Shown here: positions 1 through 7,575 of the stretch, piece by piece
How the letters are laid out: every line of letters starts with the position of its first letter
How positions within the stretch are numbered: position 1 is the first letter of the stretch
DNA from: CAYMEV01 sp964389675 [NCBI: uncultured Candidatus Sumerlaeota bacterium]
GTDB lineage: Bacteria > CAYMEV01
DNA: 32,963 bases
Direction of reading: 5' to 3'
NCBI GenBank assembly: GCA_964389675.1
Contig: CAYMEV010000031.1
Span: 1-32,963, forward strand
Notes under the pieces: generated by a model
Seen by the model: only the letters and a program-made list of their open reading frames with translations
Told to the model about the DNA's origin: nothing
The model's database searches: none
Position numbers and translations under genes: made by a program

Positions 1-72
1 CAAGATAACTTAGGATTCAGGCTAAAAAATTTACAGAAAAATTTTGACATAACCTACTGGGAGGTTTAATAT

Positions 73-780
73 ATGAAAAAAATTATTATAATGCTGGTCT
101 TTTTAATTATATGCTTTACAGCTTTAAGTGCTGAAAAACGGCAAATAAGATTTGTCAGCCTTGAATACCCGCCATATGTGTTTGATAAAGGCGGGAAGGT
201 GCATGGTATTGCATATGAAATAGTAAGGAGCATCTGCAATGAACTTGATTATGAGTTTTGTGTTGAGATTCATGACTGGGATAAAAGCCTTGAGCTTTTT
301 CATGAAGGGAAGGCTGATGCCATATTTACTATTTACAGGACCGAAGACAGGGAGAAATTTGCTGCTTTTATGAACAGCCCGATTATTAACCAAAAAAGTA
401 CATTTATTGCTCATGCAGACAGCAATAATGTTTATGAACCCGGCATGGATAGCCTTTCTGACCTGAAATTAGGGATCATTCGAGGGTTCAGCTATGGTTC
501 AATATTTGACAGTGCATTGAAGGAAGGCAAATTTAAGAATATTATATACTCACAGGATCTACATGATAATATTCAAAATTTACTGGAAGGAAAGTGTGAT
601 ATAATTGTCAGTGATCTACAGGCAGCTCTGTACTGGCTGAATAAAATGGGCAAAAAGGATGAAGTTCGTGTATTGAAGCCATATATACAGATCATTCCAA
701 GCTATGTTGCTTTTCGCAGGACAGCTGAACATGAGGAGATCCTGAAGAAGTTCAATGAAACATTTGATAAAATAAACTAG
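73..780 (+). CDS. Periplasmic solute-binding protein, family 3 (SBP_bac_3)
   Basis: Likely a secreted, periplasmic ligand-binding protein of the amino-acid type. Residues 1-20 form a signal peptide (Lys pair, hydrophobic core, cleavage near LSA). The mature part begins with the typical strand and ligand-loop pattern (IRFVSLEYPPYVF), followed by GIAYEIVRSIC and the GKADAIFTIYRTEDRE stretch that in this family corresponds to the 'D...G..RT.eR' ligand-contact region. At 235 aa it has the usual length. The ATG start is supported by GGGAGG at 59-64, eight bases upstream. No permease or ABC ATPase gene follows, so it is either an orphan receptor or works with a transporter elsewhere. The ligand cannot be read from sequence. 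Family call fairly secure; substrate unknown. Confidence 0.85.
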   Translation: MKKIIIMLVFLIICFTALSAEKRQIRFVSLEYPPYVFDKGGKVHGIAYEIVRSICNELDYEFCVEIHDWDKSLELFHEGKADAIFTIYRTEDREKFAAFMNSPIINQKSTFIAHADSNNVYEPGMDSLSDLKLGIIRGFSYGSIFDSALKEGKFKNIIYSQDLHDNIQNLLEGKCDIIVSDLQAALYWLNKMGKKDEVRVLKPYIQIIPSYVAFRRTAEHEEILKKFNETFDKIN

Positions 781-913
781 GATTTTATTTTTCTAAGATC
801 TGAAAATGGATATCACATGATTTTCATGCATTTTCTATCAGATTTACTGATTTATAATGCAGGTTTTAAAAATCCAGCAGATATACTATATTTGCTGACA
901 GGGGGTAAATAAT

Positions 914-1978
914 ATGAGGCATAAAATTATATTTTTTTTAATTTTAACGGTTTTGTCTGCTTTAAGCATAAACAGCCAGGTAGTATTGACAAGGAACAGC
1001 AGCAGAGCATCATACAGGGCTTTAATTGCGCCTAAACCAGGAGAGAAGTACTTTTTGCATGCCCAGAGGATTGATGTGAGCAATACTCGTTCCATTAGTG
1101 TCGGGTTTTGTATCCATTATGTAGAGAATGATACAAACAGCAGACGGAACAGCACATTCTATGTTCCTAATGCTGACAGGACTCAAAGATGGGAGTTTCA
1201 GGTCAGGGATGAAATCACTGTATATGAAATTGAAGCAATGCAGCTGACAGATGAGGGTCACCACTGGAAGGTATGGATTGAAAAAGAAGTAAATCCACAG
1301 TCCGAAAATACATATACAAATATTAATAGATCATCTTCTTCTGCAGATTATGATGAGACAATGAAATACCTTGAGAATATCAAAGCAGAGCTTATGGGAG
1401 CCAGCTCCGCTGATCTTGATATGTTCTGGATAGCAGGGCATAAAAAGACCATAAACGGCAATTCAATCACAAGGATATCGGGCGGTGATAAGCCTGGTGA
1501 AATCACCAATATATCCTATCAGACACTTGAACAGAAAATTGACGGTTTAAGAAAAAGGGCCGAAAAGGAAAAGCTTGACCGTTCAGTAATAAGATCAAGG
1601 CTTGACTTCTACAGAGAGTATGCAGAGGGGGGGGTAATAAAGCTCTATATCAGGAGAGGGGTGCAGGATACAGCCAGAATAGAGAATTACACCGTTATTC
1701 TTGAAAATATCTCCGGGGACGAAATCTACCGTAAAAGGGTCTCCACCAGGGAACCCAGGAATAACCCTGTTCCTGATAAGGTAAAGGGAGGGTACCATAA
1801 TATAAACCTTTACTGGATACCTGACAGGTTCCTTACCAGAGAGACAAGGATTGTAGAAAGGGACGGCAAATGGGTTCAGGAATACCTTGAAGGGGAGGAG
1901 AAGTTCTATATTCTTGTAATTGATGAAACCAGCAAAAAAAGATATAAATTTGAAGTTATCCTTAGCCAGGAAAGCTGA
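914..1978 (+). CDS. Exported protein of unknown function
   Basis: I do not recognise this 354-residue protein. Residues 1-21 are a plausible signal peptide ending near SINSQ, so it is probably periplasmic or outer-membrane associated. The mature part looks largely beta-rich, with a Ser-rich linker around residues 137-145 (NRSSSSADYDE) and a charged helical segment around 207-235 (LEQKIDGLRKRAEKEKLDR). It starts at ATG 914 with AGGGGG at 900-905. A run of eight G (1627-1634) lies in frame as part of EGG (about residue 239). The stop codon overlaps an ATG (TGATG at 1976-1980), suggesting translational coupling to the following LpxR-like gene. Confidence 0.7.
   Translation: MRHKIIFFLILTVLSALSINSQVVLTRNSSRASYRALIAPKPGEKYFLHAQRIDVSNTRSISVGFCIHYVENDTNSRRNSTFYVPNADRTQRWEFQVRDEITVYEIEAMQLTDEGHHWKVWIEKEVNPQSENTYTNINRSSSSADYDETMKYLENIKAELMGASSADLDMFWIAGHKKTINGNSITRISGGDKPGEITNISYQTLEQKIDGLRKRAEKEKLDRSVIRSRLDFYREYAEGGVIKLYIRRGVQDTARIENYTVILENISGDEIYRKRVSTREPRNNPVPDKVKGGYHNINLYWIPDRFLTRETRIVERDGKWVQEYLEGEEKFYILVIDETSKKRYKFEVILSQES
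1627..1634 (+). repeat. Homopolymeric G8 tract inside a coding region
   Basis: Eight consecutive G residues lie in the gene for the unknown exported protein, read as GAG GGG GGG GTA. It is the longest G run I noticed in the window. Gain or loss of one G would shift the frame about two thirds of the way through the gene. Confidence 0.9.
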
Positions 1979-2001
1979 TGAAAATTATGGTAATAAAATA
2001 A
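1978..2001 (+). other. Seven-codon leader ORF in frame with, and abutting, the LpxR-like gene
   Basis: ATG at 1978-1980 overlaps the previous stop (TGATG) and opens a seven-codon frame (MKIMVIK) ending in TAA at 1999-2001. The next triplet is the ATG (2002) of the LpxR-like gene in the same frame. An AGGA motif at about 1968-1971 is well placed for ATG 1978, whereas ATG 2002 has no obvious ribosome-binding site. Either this is a reinitiation leader, or a nonsense change (or sequencing error) in an N-terminus that once began at 1978. Confidence 0.5.
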
Positions 2002-2997
2002 ATGCATTCATCCGGGAGGGTTTCCTCAATAAGGTTGTTATGCATTCTTTTCATGTTAAGTGCCTTTTCTTCCATTATTTCTGAAGGCGGAACCTTCAGC
2101 TTTACCCTTGAGAATGATATGTTCTACCGCACAGACAGGCACTATACCCACGGTGTGCGTTTCTCATACATTCCTGGAGAGGATGCCGGCCCGCCCGGAT
2201 GGGCTGTAGAACTGGCAAAGATATTGCCATGGATGCCTGAAGAAGGGAATTACCATCACGGCTATGCATTTGGCCAGAGTATCTTTACACCCGCTGACCT
2301 TTCAGCAGACAAACCTTCACCTCATGACCGCCCGTATGCAGGCTTTTTGTATGGGGCAATAGGCCTTGGTATTGAATCGGACCATCAGCTGGACCAGTTT
2401 GTATTAGTCTTGGGGATGATAGGGCCCTCATCTTTGGCGGGAAGGACTCAAAGCTATGTCCATGACCTTTTTGACTGGAGGGATCCGGAAGGATGGGATG
2501 CACAGCTTAAGGATGAAATAGGAGTTATGATGGTATACCAGAGGACATGGAGGAGACTTGAAACAACAACACTGCTGGGTAACAGCATAGATCTTTCCCG
2601 TCATTTTGGCTTCTCTCTGGGCAATGTCTTTACATACGGTAATGCCGGCGTGACAATGAGATATGGCAGAGACCTGCCTGATGACTATGGCCCTCCTCGT
2701 ATACAGCCCGGGCAGACAGGTTCCTCAGCCTTTTCACCGCTTTTTGATTTCAGCTGGTACTTTTTTATAAGCATTGAGGGCAGGGCAGTTGCCAGGAATA
2801 TTTTCCTCGACGGCAATACTTTCAGAAACAGCCACAGCGTCAAGAAAGAGCTTCTTGTCGCTGATCTGCAGTTTGGCCTGGTCATTGACTGGGCAAGGAT
2901 CCGTATAAGCTATGCTCATATTATCCGCTCAAAGGAGTTCAGAAACCAGGAGTTAAGGGATGAATACGGTGCATTTACAATATATTACAAGTTTTAG
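2002..2997 (+). CDS. lpxR: LpxR-family (DUF2219) outer-membrane lipid A deacylase
   Basis: Predicted outer-membrane beta-barrel that removes the 3'-acyloxyacyl group of lipid A. Seen directly: a hydrophobic signal segment (about 11-27) followed by the family N-terminal pattern LENDMFYRTDRHYTHG, containing the Asn-Asp pair (N38, D39) at the catalytic position; GQSIFTP and DRPYAGFLYG blocks (about 91-117); then GPSSLAG, an SYVHD motif with the candidate catalytic His (H154), and GWDAQLKDE with E172. The protein ends in a hydrophobic/aromatic strand with terminal Phe (YYKF), typical for barrel insertion. Its 331 aa fit the family. It follows the unknown exported gene with translational overlap through a short leader ORF. 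The family call is strong; enzymatic activity is inferred. Confidence 0.85.
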   Translation: MHSSGRVSSIRLLCILFMLSAFSSIISEGGTFSFTLENDMFYRTDRHYTHGVRFSYIPGEDAGPPGWAVELAKILPWMPEEGNYHHGYAFGQSIFTPADLSADKPSPHDRPYAGFLYGAIGLGIESDHQLDQFVLVLGMIGPSSLAGRTQSYVHDLFDWRDPEGWDAQLKDEIGVMMVYQRTWRRLETTTLLGNSIDLSRHFGFSLGNVFTYGNAGVTMRYGRDLPDDYGPPRIQPGQTGSSAFSPLFDFSWYFFISIEGRAVARNIFLDGNTFRNSHSVKKELLVADLQFGLVIDWARIRISYAHIIRSKEFRNQELRDEYGAFTIYYKF

Positions 2998-3079
2998 CAT
3001 GGGTTTATAAGGCAGAATATACACATTCACCCTATATATAAAATAGACTGGAAGAAATAAATTTTTTAGGTTTTCTATC

Positions 3080-3096
3080 TTTTTTTTTGATATAAT
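3080..3096 (+). promoter_or_regulatory. Extended -10 promoter preceded by a T9 tract
   Basis: TATAAT at 3091-3096 is preceded by TGA, giving the extended -10 pattern TGN-TATAAT. Nine T residues (3080-3088) lie immediately upstream, in what would be the spacer. No good -35 is seen. A start about seven bases downstream of the hexamer would leave only about five bases before ATG 3108. Confidence 0.5.
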
Positions 3097-3107
3097 ATGA
3101 TCAAATT

Positions 3108-3836
3108 ATGAGTATGCAGGAAAAGCTAAAATCAAAAATACATGAATTTCTTGTTCTGCTTATTTCAATCTCCGGGTATGTACCTCAGAATGCAACATTT
3201 TACAGGACTGTCTTTATGGCCTTGTCCATAAGCTTCTATCTTTTATTAAATTTTAGATATCCATTTAACTTCATTTATGCACTGATCTATTTTCTGTCAG
3301 CTGAAATTTTCTATTTTGGGTTCCTCTGGTTTGTTCTAAGGGAAAAAGGACTTAAAGGCCGGTTAATAAAAAGATGGGATGAAAAGAAGGCTTATCTGAT
3401 TTATGAAGGGATACTGGGATTTCTGTTTTTTCATAATGCTGCAAGCATAGGGTTTTTATCTTCTGCAACCAGGCTCAGGCCTTTTGATATTACTGATAAT
3501 TATTTTCTGCTTATTGCTGCAGTTACTATGTTTGTATCCGGTCTTGGAATTAAGCTTTTATGCACAAAGATCCTTTCCGTTGATATCTATTACTGGAAGG
3601 ATATGTTTGTAGGAAGAAAAATAATAGATTTCAAAAGAGAGGGCCCTTACAAATATTTCAGCAATCCCATGTATGGCGTGGGACAGCTGCAGGCTTATGC
3701 TGTTGCAGTCTGGTACTGCTCAATGACAGGCCTGCTTGCAGCAATGATAAACCAGATAATGATATTTATTTTTTATTTTCATATTGAAAGGAAATTTATC
3801 AGGAAAATTTATACCAATACATTTGAAGACATATAA
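3108..3836 (+). CDS. Membrane methyltransferase, phospholipid N-methyltransferase (PEMT/ICMT-like)
   Basis: Probable integral-membrane, S-adenosylmethionine-dependent methyltransferase acting on a membrane lipid or another hydrophobic acceptor. The hallmark block GPYKYFSNPMYGVGQ at residues 179-193 matches the 'GPY+Y.RHPMY.G' SAM-binding motif of the PEMT and isoprenylcysteine methyltransferase superfamily, although the usual His is Asn (SNPMY). A Glu in FHIERKF near the C-terminus corresponds to the second conserved site. About four hydrophobic segments precede it (roughly 35-50, 53-77, 97-118, 130-152). There is no Shine-Dalgarno sequence; ATG 3114 is an alternative start. Neighbours are an LpxR-like gene and a sulfotransferase-like gene, consistent with envelope modification. 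Acceptor unknown. Confidence 0.7.
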   Translation: MSMQEKLKSKIHEFLVLLISISGYVPQNATFYRTVFMALSISFYLLLNFRYPFNFIYALIYFLSAEIFYFGFLWFVLREKGLKGRLIKRWDEKKAYLIYEGILGFLFFHNAASIGFLSSATRLRPFDITDNYFLLIAAVTMFVSGLGIKLLCTKILSVDIYYWKDMFVGRKIIDFKREGPYKYFSNPMYGVGQLQAYAVAVWYCSMTGLLAAMINQIMIFIFYFHIERKFIRKIYTNTFEDI

Positions 3837-3872
3837 TAAATATAACATGGCAGGAATCTTATTCAATTTTGT

Positions 3873-3900
3873 TTGACAGAAAGACCAGGCTTATTACAAT
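3873..3900 (+). promoter_or_regulatory. Sigma70-type promoter for the sulfotransferase-like gene
   Basis: TTGACA at 3873-3878 and TACAAT at 3895-3900, separated by 16 bases (11 of 12 consensus positions). The ATG at 3913 lies 12 bases after the -10, so the transcript would have a leader of only about five bases. Confidence 0.55.
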
Positions 3901-3912
3901 CTTTTTCAGAAC

Positions 3913-4830
3913 ATGAAGTACATCAATATAAATTATATCTTAACAAAGCTTAATCAGCTGAATCTTTTTATTGAGCTGAACCCTCCTCTTTATCCTGCAG
4001 GGATTATTGCAGGCTATACAAGGAGCGGAACATCCTATATCGGCAAAACAATAGCGGATATATTAGGTGCAAGATATGTTTATGAGCCATTGTGCCCCGG
4101 CAGGACAAAAAGGATATCATTTTTCATGGAACGTGAATCGTATTCAGCCTTTAAGAATAAAAAATACTTTGATGCCATAAAATTTATAATCTCTCCTGAA
4201 TACAGGTCATTTTCAAGAGATCATGGAGGCAGGCTGATATATAATAAAGGGATCAGGATCATGAAACTGGTCAGGGCAAATGCCTATCTCAGATTATTTA
4301 CCGACATAATCCCGGATTGCAGGATCCTGTTCCTTATAAGGAACCCCCTCGGGTGTGTAGCATCAAGAGCTGGCATGGACTGGGAAGTTCCAGAACAGGG
4401 CCATCTTTATGATGAGTTGAGCCCATTGCTGGATCAGGGGCAGAGAGGATTGCTTATGAGCATTGATCAGTATCATGATAAAATGGCATTAAGCTGGGTG
4501 ATTGATAATATCATGGCATTAAGAAACCTGAATGACCCATCATTTAAATTCGTTTTTTATGAAGACCTTATTTCTTCCAGAGATGAATTTTTGGGAGCAA
4601 TATGCTTTATTAAAAAGGATTATAAGGCAGATAAAAGCTTTGGAATCCACTACAGGCCCCTTTTATCCACCATTAAAAAAAGGGAGCAGTATCATAAAAC
4701 ATTGGGAAAGGACAGGGTTGACAGTATTATCAAAATTATTGATGCATTCGGCTTATCCTGCCTTTATGATTTTGAAACAGGCCTCCCTGATAAGAACGGG
4801 CTTGAGGTATTAAGGCAAAAAACAGGATAA
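3913..4830 (+). CDS. Sulfotransferase-like protein (PAPS-dependent fold)
   Basis: Predicted cytosolic enzyme that would transfer sulfate from PAPS to an unknown acceptor such as a glycan or lipid. The N-terminal P-loop-like 5'-phosphosulfate loop is visible as GYTRSGTSYIGKT (residues 34-46), and the 3'-phosphate-binding motif as ILFLIRNPLGCVASR (138-152), with Arg143 and Ser151 at the expected places. At 305 aa it is a normal sulfotransferase length. There is no ribosome-binding site before ATG 3913; the upstream promoter suggests a near-leaderless mRNA. It sits between a membrane methyltransferase and a serine hydrolase. The family assignment rests on the two motifs and is good; the acceptor cannot be inferred. 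Confidence 0.75.
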   Translation: MKYININYILTKLNQLNLFIELNPPLYPAGIIAGYTRSGTSYIGKTIADILGARYVYEPLCPGRTKRISFFMERESYSAFKNKKYFDAIKFIISPEYRSFSRDHGGRLIYNKGIRIMKLVRANAYLRLFTDIIPDCRILFLIRNPLGCVASRAGMDWEVPEQGHLYDELSPLLDQGQRGLLMSIDQYHDKMALSWVIDNIMALRNLNDPSFKFVFYEDLISSRDEFLGAICFIKKDYKADKSFGIHYRPLLSTIKKREQYHKTLGKDRVDSIIKIIDAFGLSCLYDFETGLPDKNGLEVLRQKTG

Positions 4831-4950
4831 AAACAGATATGAAAATAAAACCATAATTGCAAAATACGCTATCATCAGATACAATCCAGCTATAGTTTTT
4901 ACTGATCAGAATTTATTTTGCGGTTATTCGAATTCCTGATTCTTTTGAGT

Positions 4951-4955
4951 GGAGG
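4951..4955 (+). promoter_or_regulatory. Ribosome-binding site fixing the GTG start at 4963
   Basis: GGAGG lies seven bases before GTG 4963. The upstream in-frame TTG at 4918 has no such site and would put 15 extra residues ahead of an otherwise ideal signal peptide. This decides the GTG start. Confidence 0.8.
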
Positions 4956-4962
4956 CAATATT

Positions 4963-6813
4963 GTGAAAAAAAGAATATTAATTTCCATATGCCTGCTTTT
5001 TACAGCAGTCTGCCTTGCGGATAATCTGGAAATAGATACTGAAGAGCTTTCTATATTCTTCGATGGTGTAATAAATGAGCAGCTTATAGCCTATGAGATT
5101 CCAGGTGCAGTAGTATCAGTTGTTAAAGATGGGAAACCTGTCTTTCAAAAAGGGTACGGTTTTGCTGACTTAGAAGGTAATATACCTGCTTCAGCGGATA
5201 AAACACTTTTTAGAATAGGGTCTATTTCAAAGCTTTTTGTATGGACAGCAGTTATGCAGATGTCAGAGAATGGAATGCTTGATATCCACAAAGATATCAA
5301 CCTCTACCTTGATGAATTCAAGATCCCTCAGACATTCAAGGAGCCCATTACCATGGCGCACCTTATGACGCATACTCCTGGCTTTGAAGAGCAGGAGCTC
5401 GGTGTATTCGTGAAAAACAAAAAGGATATCGCACCACTTGGAAAATACCTTGCTCACTATATTCCTGTAAGGGTAAGGCCGCCAGGATTACTTTCCTCAT
5501 ACTCCAATTATGGTACAGCGCTTTCAGCATATATTGTGGAAAAGCTCTCAGGAATGGCTTTTTATGAATATGCAGAAGCAAATATATTCCAGCCCCTCTC
5601 AATGGCCAGCAGCACATATCTTCAGCCTCCTTCAGAGGTCTGTGGAAAAATGGCGAAGGGTTATATTATAGCAGATGGATATGCAGTGCCAAATGACTTT
5701 GAATGGATACAGGCTTATCCAGCCGGGTCTGTGAGTTCAACTGCATCTGATATGGCAAATTTCATGATAGCCTGTTTGAATTTCGGCAGGTTTGGAGAAG
5801 AGAGGATAATGGAAGAAGCCACAGCAATGGAGATGCAGAGCAGGCATTTTGCCCATGATGAAGAGATAAATGGCTGGACATGGGGCTTTATGGAATTAAA
5901 AACCGGGAACCACAGGATCTTATGGCATGGTGGTGATACATACCTTTTTCATTCAGCAGTGTATCTCATACAGGACTATAATACAGGTATTTTTGTATCA
6001 TATAATTGCCCTGCAGGGGCAAAAGCAAGAATAGACCTGATAAAGGCGTTTATGGCAAGGTATCTGCCCCAGCCGGAAGCTGCAGCACCTGATAAGATGG
6101 ATGGCCCCGGGCATGCAGGGGAGTTATCAGGTTCATACCTTGATATACGTACAAATTACTCCACACCTGAGAAGCTTATGACAATTTTAAACCCGGTTGC
6201 TGTGGAGATGATTGATGAACATACCCTGGTTTTCAGTAATAACAGATGGATTGAGATAAAACCGCTGGTATTCAGGAATTATACCAGCGAAGAGCTTATG
6301 GTCTTTAAGAAGAACATGGATGGGAAGTACTGCATGTTCAGGGGGAATAATCCTACCACGGCATATACAAAGATACCATTTATCTACTCTCCGCGGGTGC
6401 AGAAGTCTATTATTGCAGCATGTTTTATCATTTTTATTTCTGTGGTATTGCTCTGGCCGCTGAGCCTGGCTTTCTGCAATGCAGAAAAAGCACAAATGAA
6501 GTCATTCGGGAGGCTGACAGGGATAATATTATGGATCATCTGCCTGTTAAATTCATTTTTTATTTACAGAATGTACAGGCTTATCTCTGACGGGGGCTTC
6601 AGTTTCGGCCTCCCTCATGGAATAAACACTCTTCTGATTTTACCTTATATTAATGTTCCTTTGACCTTTATACTGATTATTCTATTGGTTCTGGCATGGT
6701 ATAAATCACTCTGGAATCCTTTTTTAAGGATATGCTTCAGTACAGCTGCATTCTTCTGCATGGTATCAGTATGGCTGATGAGTTATTGGAATCTGCTGTT
6801 TTTCCGCTTTTGA
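4963..6813 (+). CDS. Beta-lactamase-fold serine hydrolase with C-terminal membrane domain
   Basis: A penicillin-binding-protein/class C beta-lactamase-like serine hydrolase exported to the periplasm. From the GTG start (616 aa), residues 1-19 are a signal peptide ending CLADN. The catalytic triad motifs are all present: SISK (Ser87, Lys90), YSN (180-182) and HGG (322-324). After a soluble domain to about residue 450, four hydrophobic segments follow (starting near KSIIAACFIIFIS, GIILWIICLLNSFF, VPLTFILIILLVL and FSTAAFFCMVSVW), so the enzyme is anchored at its C-terminus. This arrangement occurs among bacterial serine hydrolases of the beta-lactamase family (PF00144). Substrate unknown: esterase, D-aminopeptidase or peptidoglycan-related activities are all possible. 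Nothing points to antibiotic resistance specifically. Confidence 0.85.
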   Translation: MKKRILISICLLFTAVCLADNLEIDTEELSIFFDGVINEQLIAYEIPGAVVSVVKDGKPVFQKGYGFADLEGNIPASADKTLFRIGSISKLFVWTAVMQMSENGMLDIHKDINLYLDEFKIPQTFKEPITMAHLMTHTPGFEEQELGVFVKNKKDIAPLGKYLAHYIPVRVRPPGLLSSYSNYGTALSAYIVEKLSGMAFYEYAEANIFQPLSMASSTYLQPPSEVCGKMAKGYIIADGYAVPNDFEWIQAYPAGSVSSTASDMANFMIACLNFGRFGEERIMEEATAMEMQSRHFAHDEEINGWTWGFMELKTGNHRILWHGGDTYLFHSAVYLIQDYNTGIFVSYNCPAGAKARIDLIKAFMARYLPQPEAAAPDKMDGPGHAGELSGSYLDIRTNYSTPEKLMTILNPVAVEMIDEHTLVFSNNRWIEIKPLVFRNYTSEELMVFKKNMDGKYCMFRGNNPTTAYTKIPFIYSPRVQKSIIAACFIIFISVVLLWPLSLAFCNAEKAQMKSFGRLTGIILWIICLLNSFFIYRMYRLISDGGFSFGLPHGINTLLILPYINVPLTFILIILLVLAWYKSLWNPFLRICFSTAAFFCMVSVWLMSYWNLLFFRF

Positions 6814-6871
6814 GCCTGACAGATTTTTTTTGAAATAATTATTTAAGAGCAGCCTTCGGCTATATCTTTTT
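6790..6871. terminator. Possible terminator between convergent genes
   Basis: AATCTG at 6790-6795 can pair with CAGATT at 6820-6825, which runs into a T8 tract (6824-6831). A second small hairpin, AGCC-TTC-GGCT (6851-6861), is followed after five bases by T5. Both stems are short and the first overlaps the stop codon. The position between convergent genes fits a terminator, but the structure is weak. Confidence 0.3.
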
Positions 6872-6896
6872 ATTGCCTGAGATGCTGCAATAATTT

Positions 6897-7439
6897 TCAG
6901 CAGTACTTGTCAGGCCTTAATTTGAATAAATGGGGTGAGATAAATCTCAGATAGTGGTTGACCTTGTCAATATCCTGCTGGTTAAAATCTGGGCCTGCCT
7001 TCTCAAAGGATACAGCGCGCCTGTTTATCCACATTGCCCCAAATGGTACATCATTAAATACCAGCGGCACAGCGATGAATTTTTGGATCGGCAGTATTTC
7101 CTTTTCAGCATCCTTGAGGCGCTCATACATTGCCAGGCGTTCAGTCTCCCTGGTATCATTGTTCAGGATAGGTTTATTCTGTTCTATTACCCTTTTGGTT
7201 ATCCTGCTTTTATGTATGGGGAAGGAATTGCCCTTTCCGAACATCCTTATAGGAAGGACAAAATGGACCTGGTCATCCCTGTCCTTCAGCATTATTGATA
7301 TTTCATATTCCTTACAGCCTACAGCGCTTACCAGAAAGTCCCTTACGATAAAAAGGACCTTTTTAAATTTCTCGTTTGGTTCGTCCAATGCCTGGTCATT
7401 GATCTCCTGCAGTCGTTTTACAAGCAATTTTAATGACAT
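6897..7439 (-). CDS. GAF-domain protein
   Basis: A 180-residue cytosolic protein that is essentially one GAF domain (about residues 20-170), a fold that binds small ligands such as cyclic nucleotides or serves as a sensory/dimerisation module. Seen: a helical start, a central strand with VHFVLPIRMFGKGNSFP, the typical helix-loop ILNNDTRETERLAMYERL, then the paired strands KFIAVPLVFNDVPFGAMWINR with the 'P L ... G .. ' pattern of GAF domains, and a final helix. The ATG is preceded on the - strand by an AAGGGG site. It lies 136 bases downstream of the first tandem-cyclase gene in the same direction, so co-transcription is plausible. It has no output domain, so it may bind a ligand and act on a partner. 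Which ligand is unknown. Confidence 0.7.
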   Translation of the reverse strand: MSLKLLVKRLQEINDQALDEPNEKFKKVLFIVRDFLVSAVGCKEYEISIMLKDRDDQVHFVLPIRMFGKGNSFPIHKSRITKRVIEQNKPILNNDTRETERLAMYERLKDAEKEILPIQKFIAVPLVFNDVPFGAMWINRRAVSFEKAGPDFNQQDIDKVNHYLRFISPHLFKLRPDKYC

Positions 7440-7575
7440 TAAATCTACCCCTTCATATTATTCTTAATATTATTTTAGTTGCTGTTTTTAATTTTGCAAC
7501 AAATTTACTTAATTACAAAATTATTCTTTTAGGGATTTAATTGCCCGATATATTTCCAGCAGCTTTAAGGATTGC

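Noticed and set aside
44-72. TTGACA and TAATAT, 17 bases apart, before the first gene
   Set aside because: Transcription would start inside the coding sequence, after a clear ribosome-binding site (59-64) and ATG; the real promoter must be further upstream.
73-780. Solute-binding protein as part of a local ABC operon
   Set aside because: No permease or ATPase gene follows; the next genes are unrelated.
4918-4962. Upstream TTG start for the serine hydrolase
   Set aside because: No ribosome-binding site, and it would place extra residues in front of a good signal peptide; GTG 4963 has GGAGG at the right distance.
4963-6813. Serine hydrolase as an antibiotic-resistance beta-lactamase
   Set aside because: The SxxK, YSN and HGG motifs are shared by esterases and peptidases; the C-terminal membrane domain is not typical of class C beta-lactamases.
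6958-7467. Open + strand frame of 169 codons opposite the GAF gene
   Set aside because: The - strand protein has a recognisable GAF fold and a ribosome-binding site; the + strand product has no recognisable features and looks like an antisense shadow.
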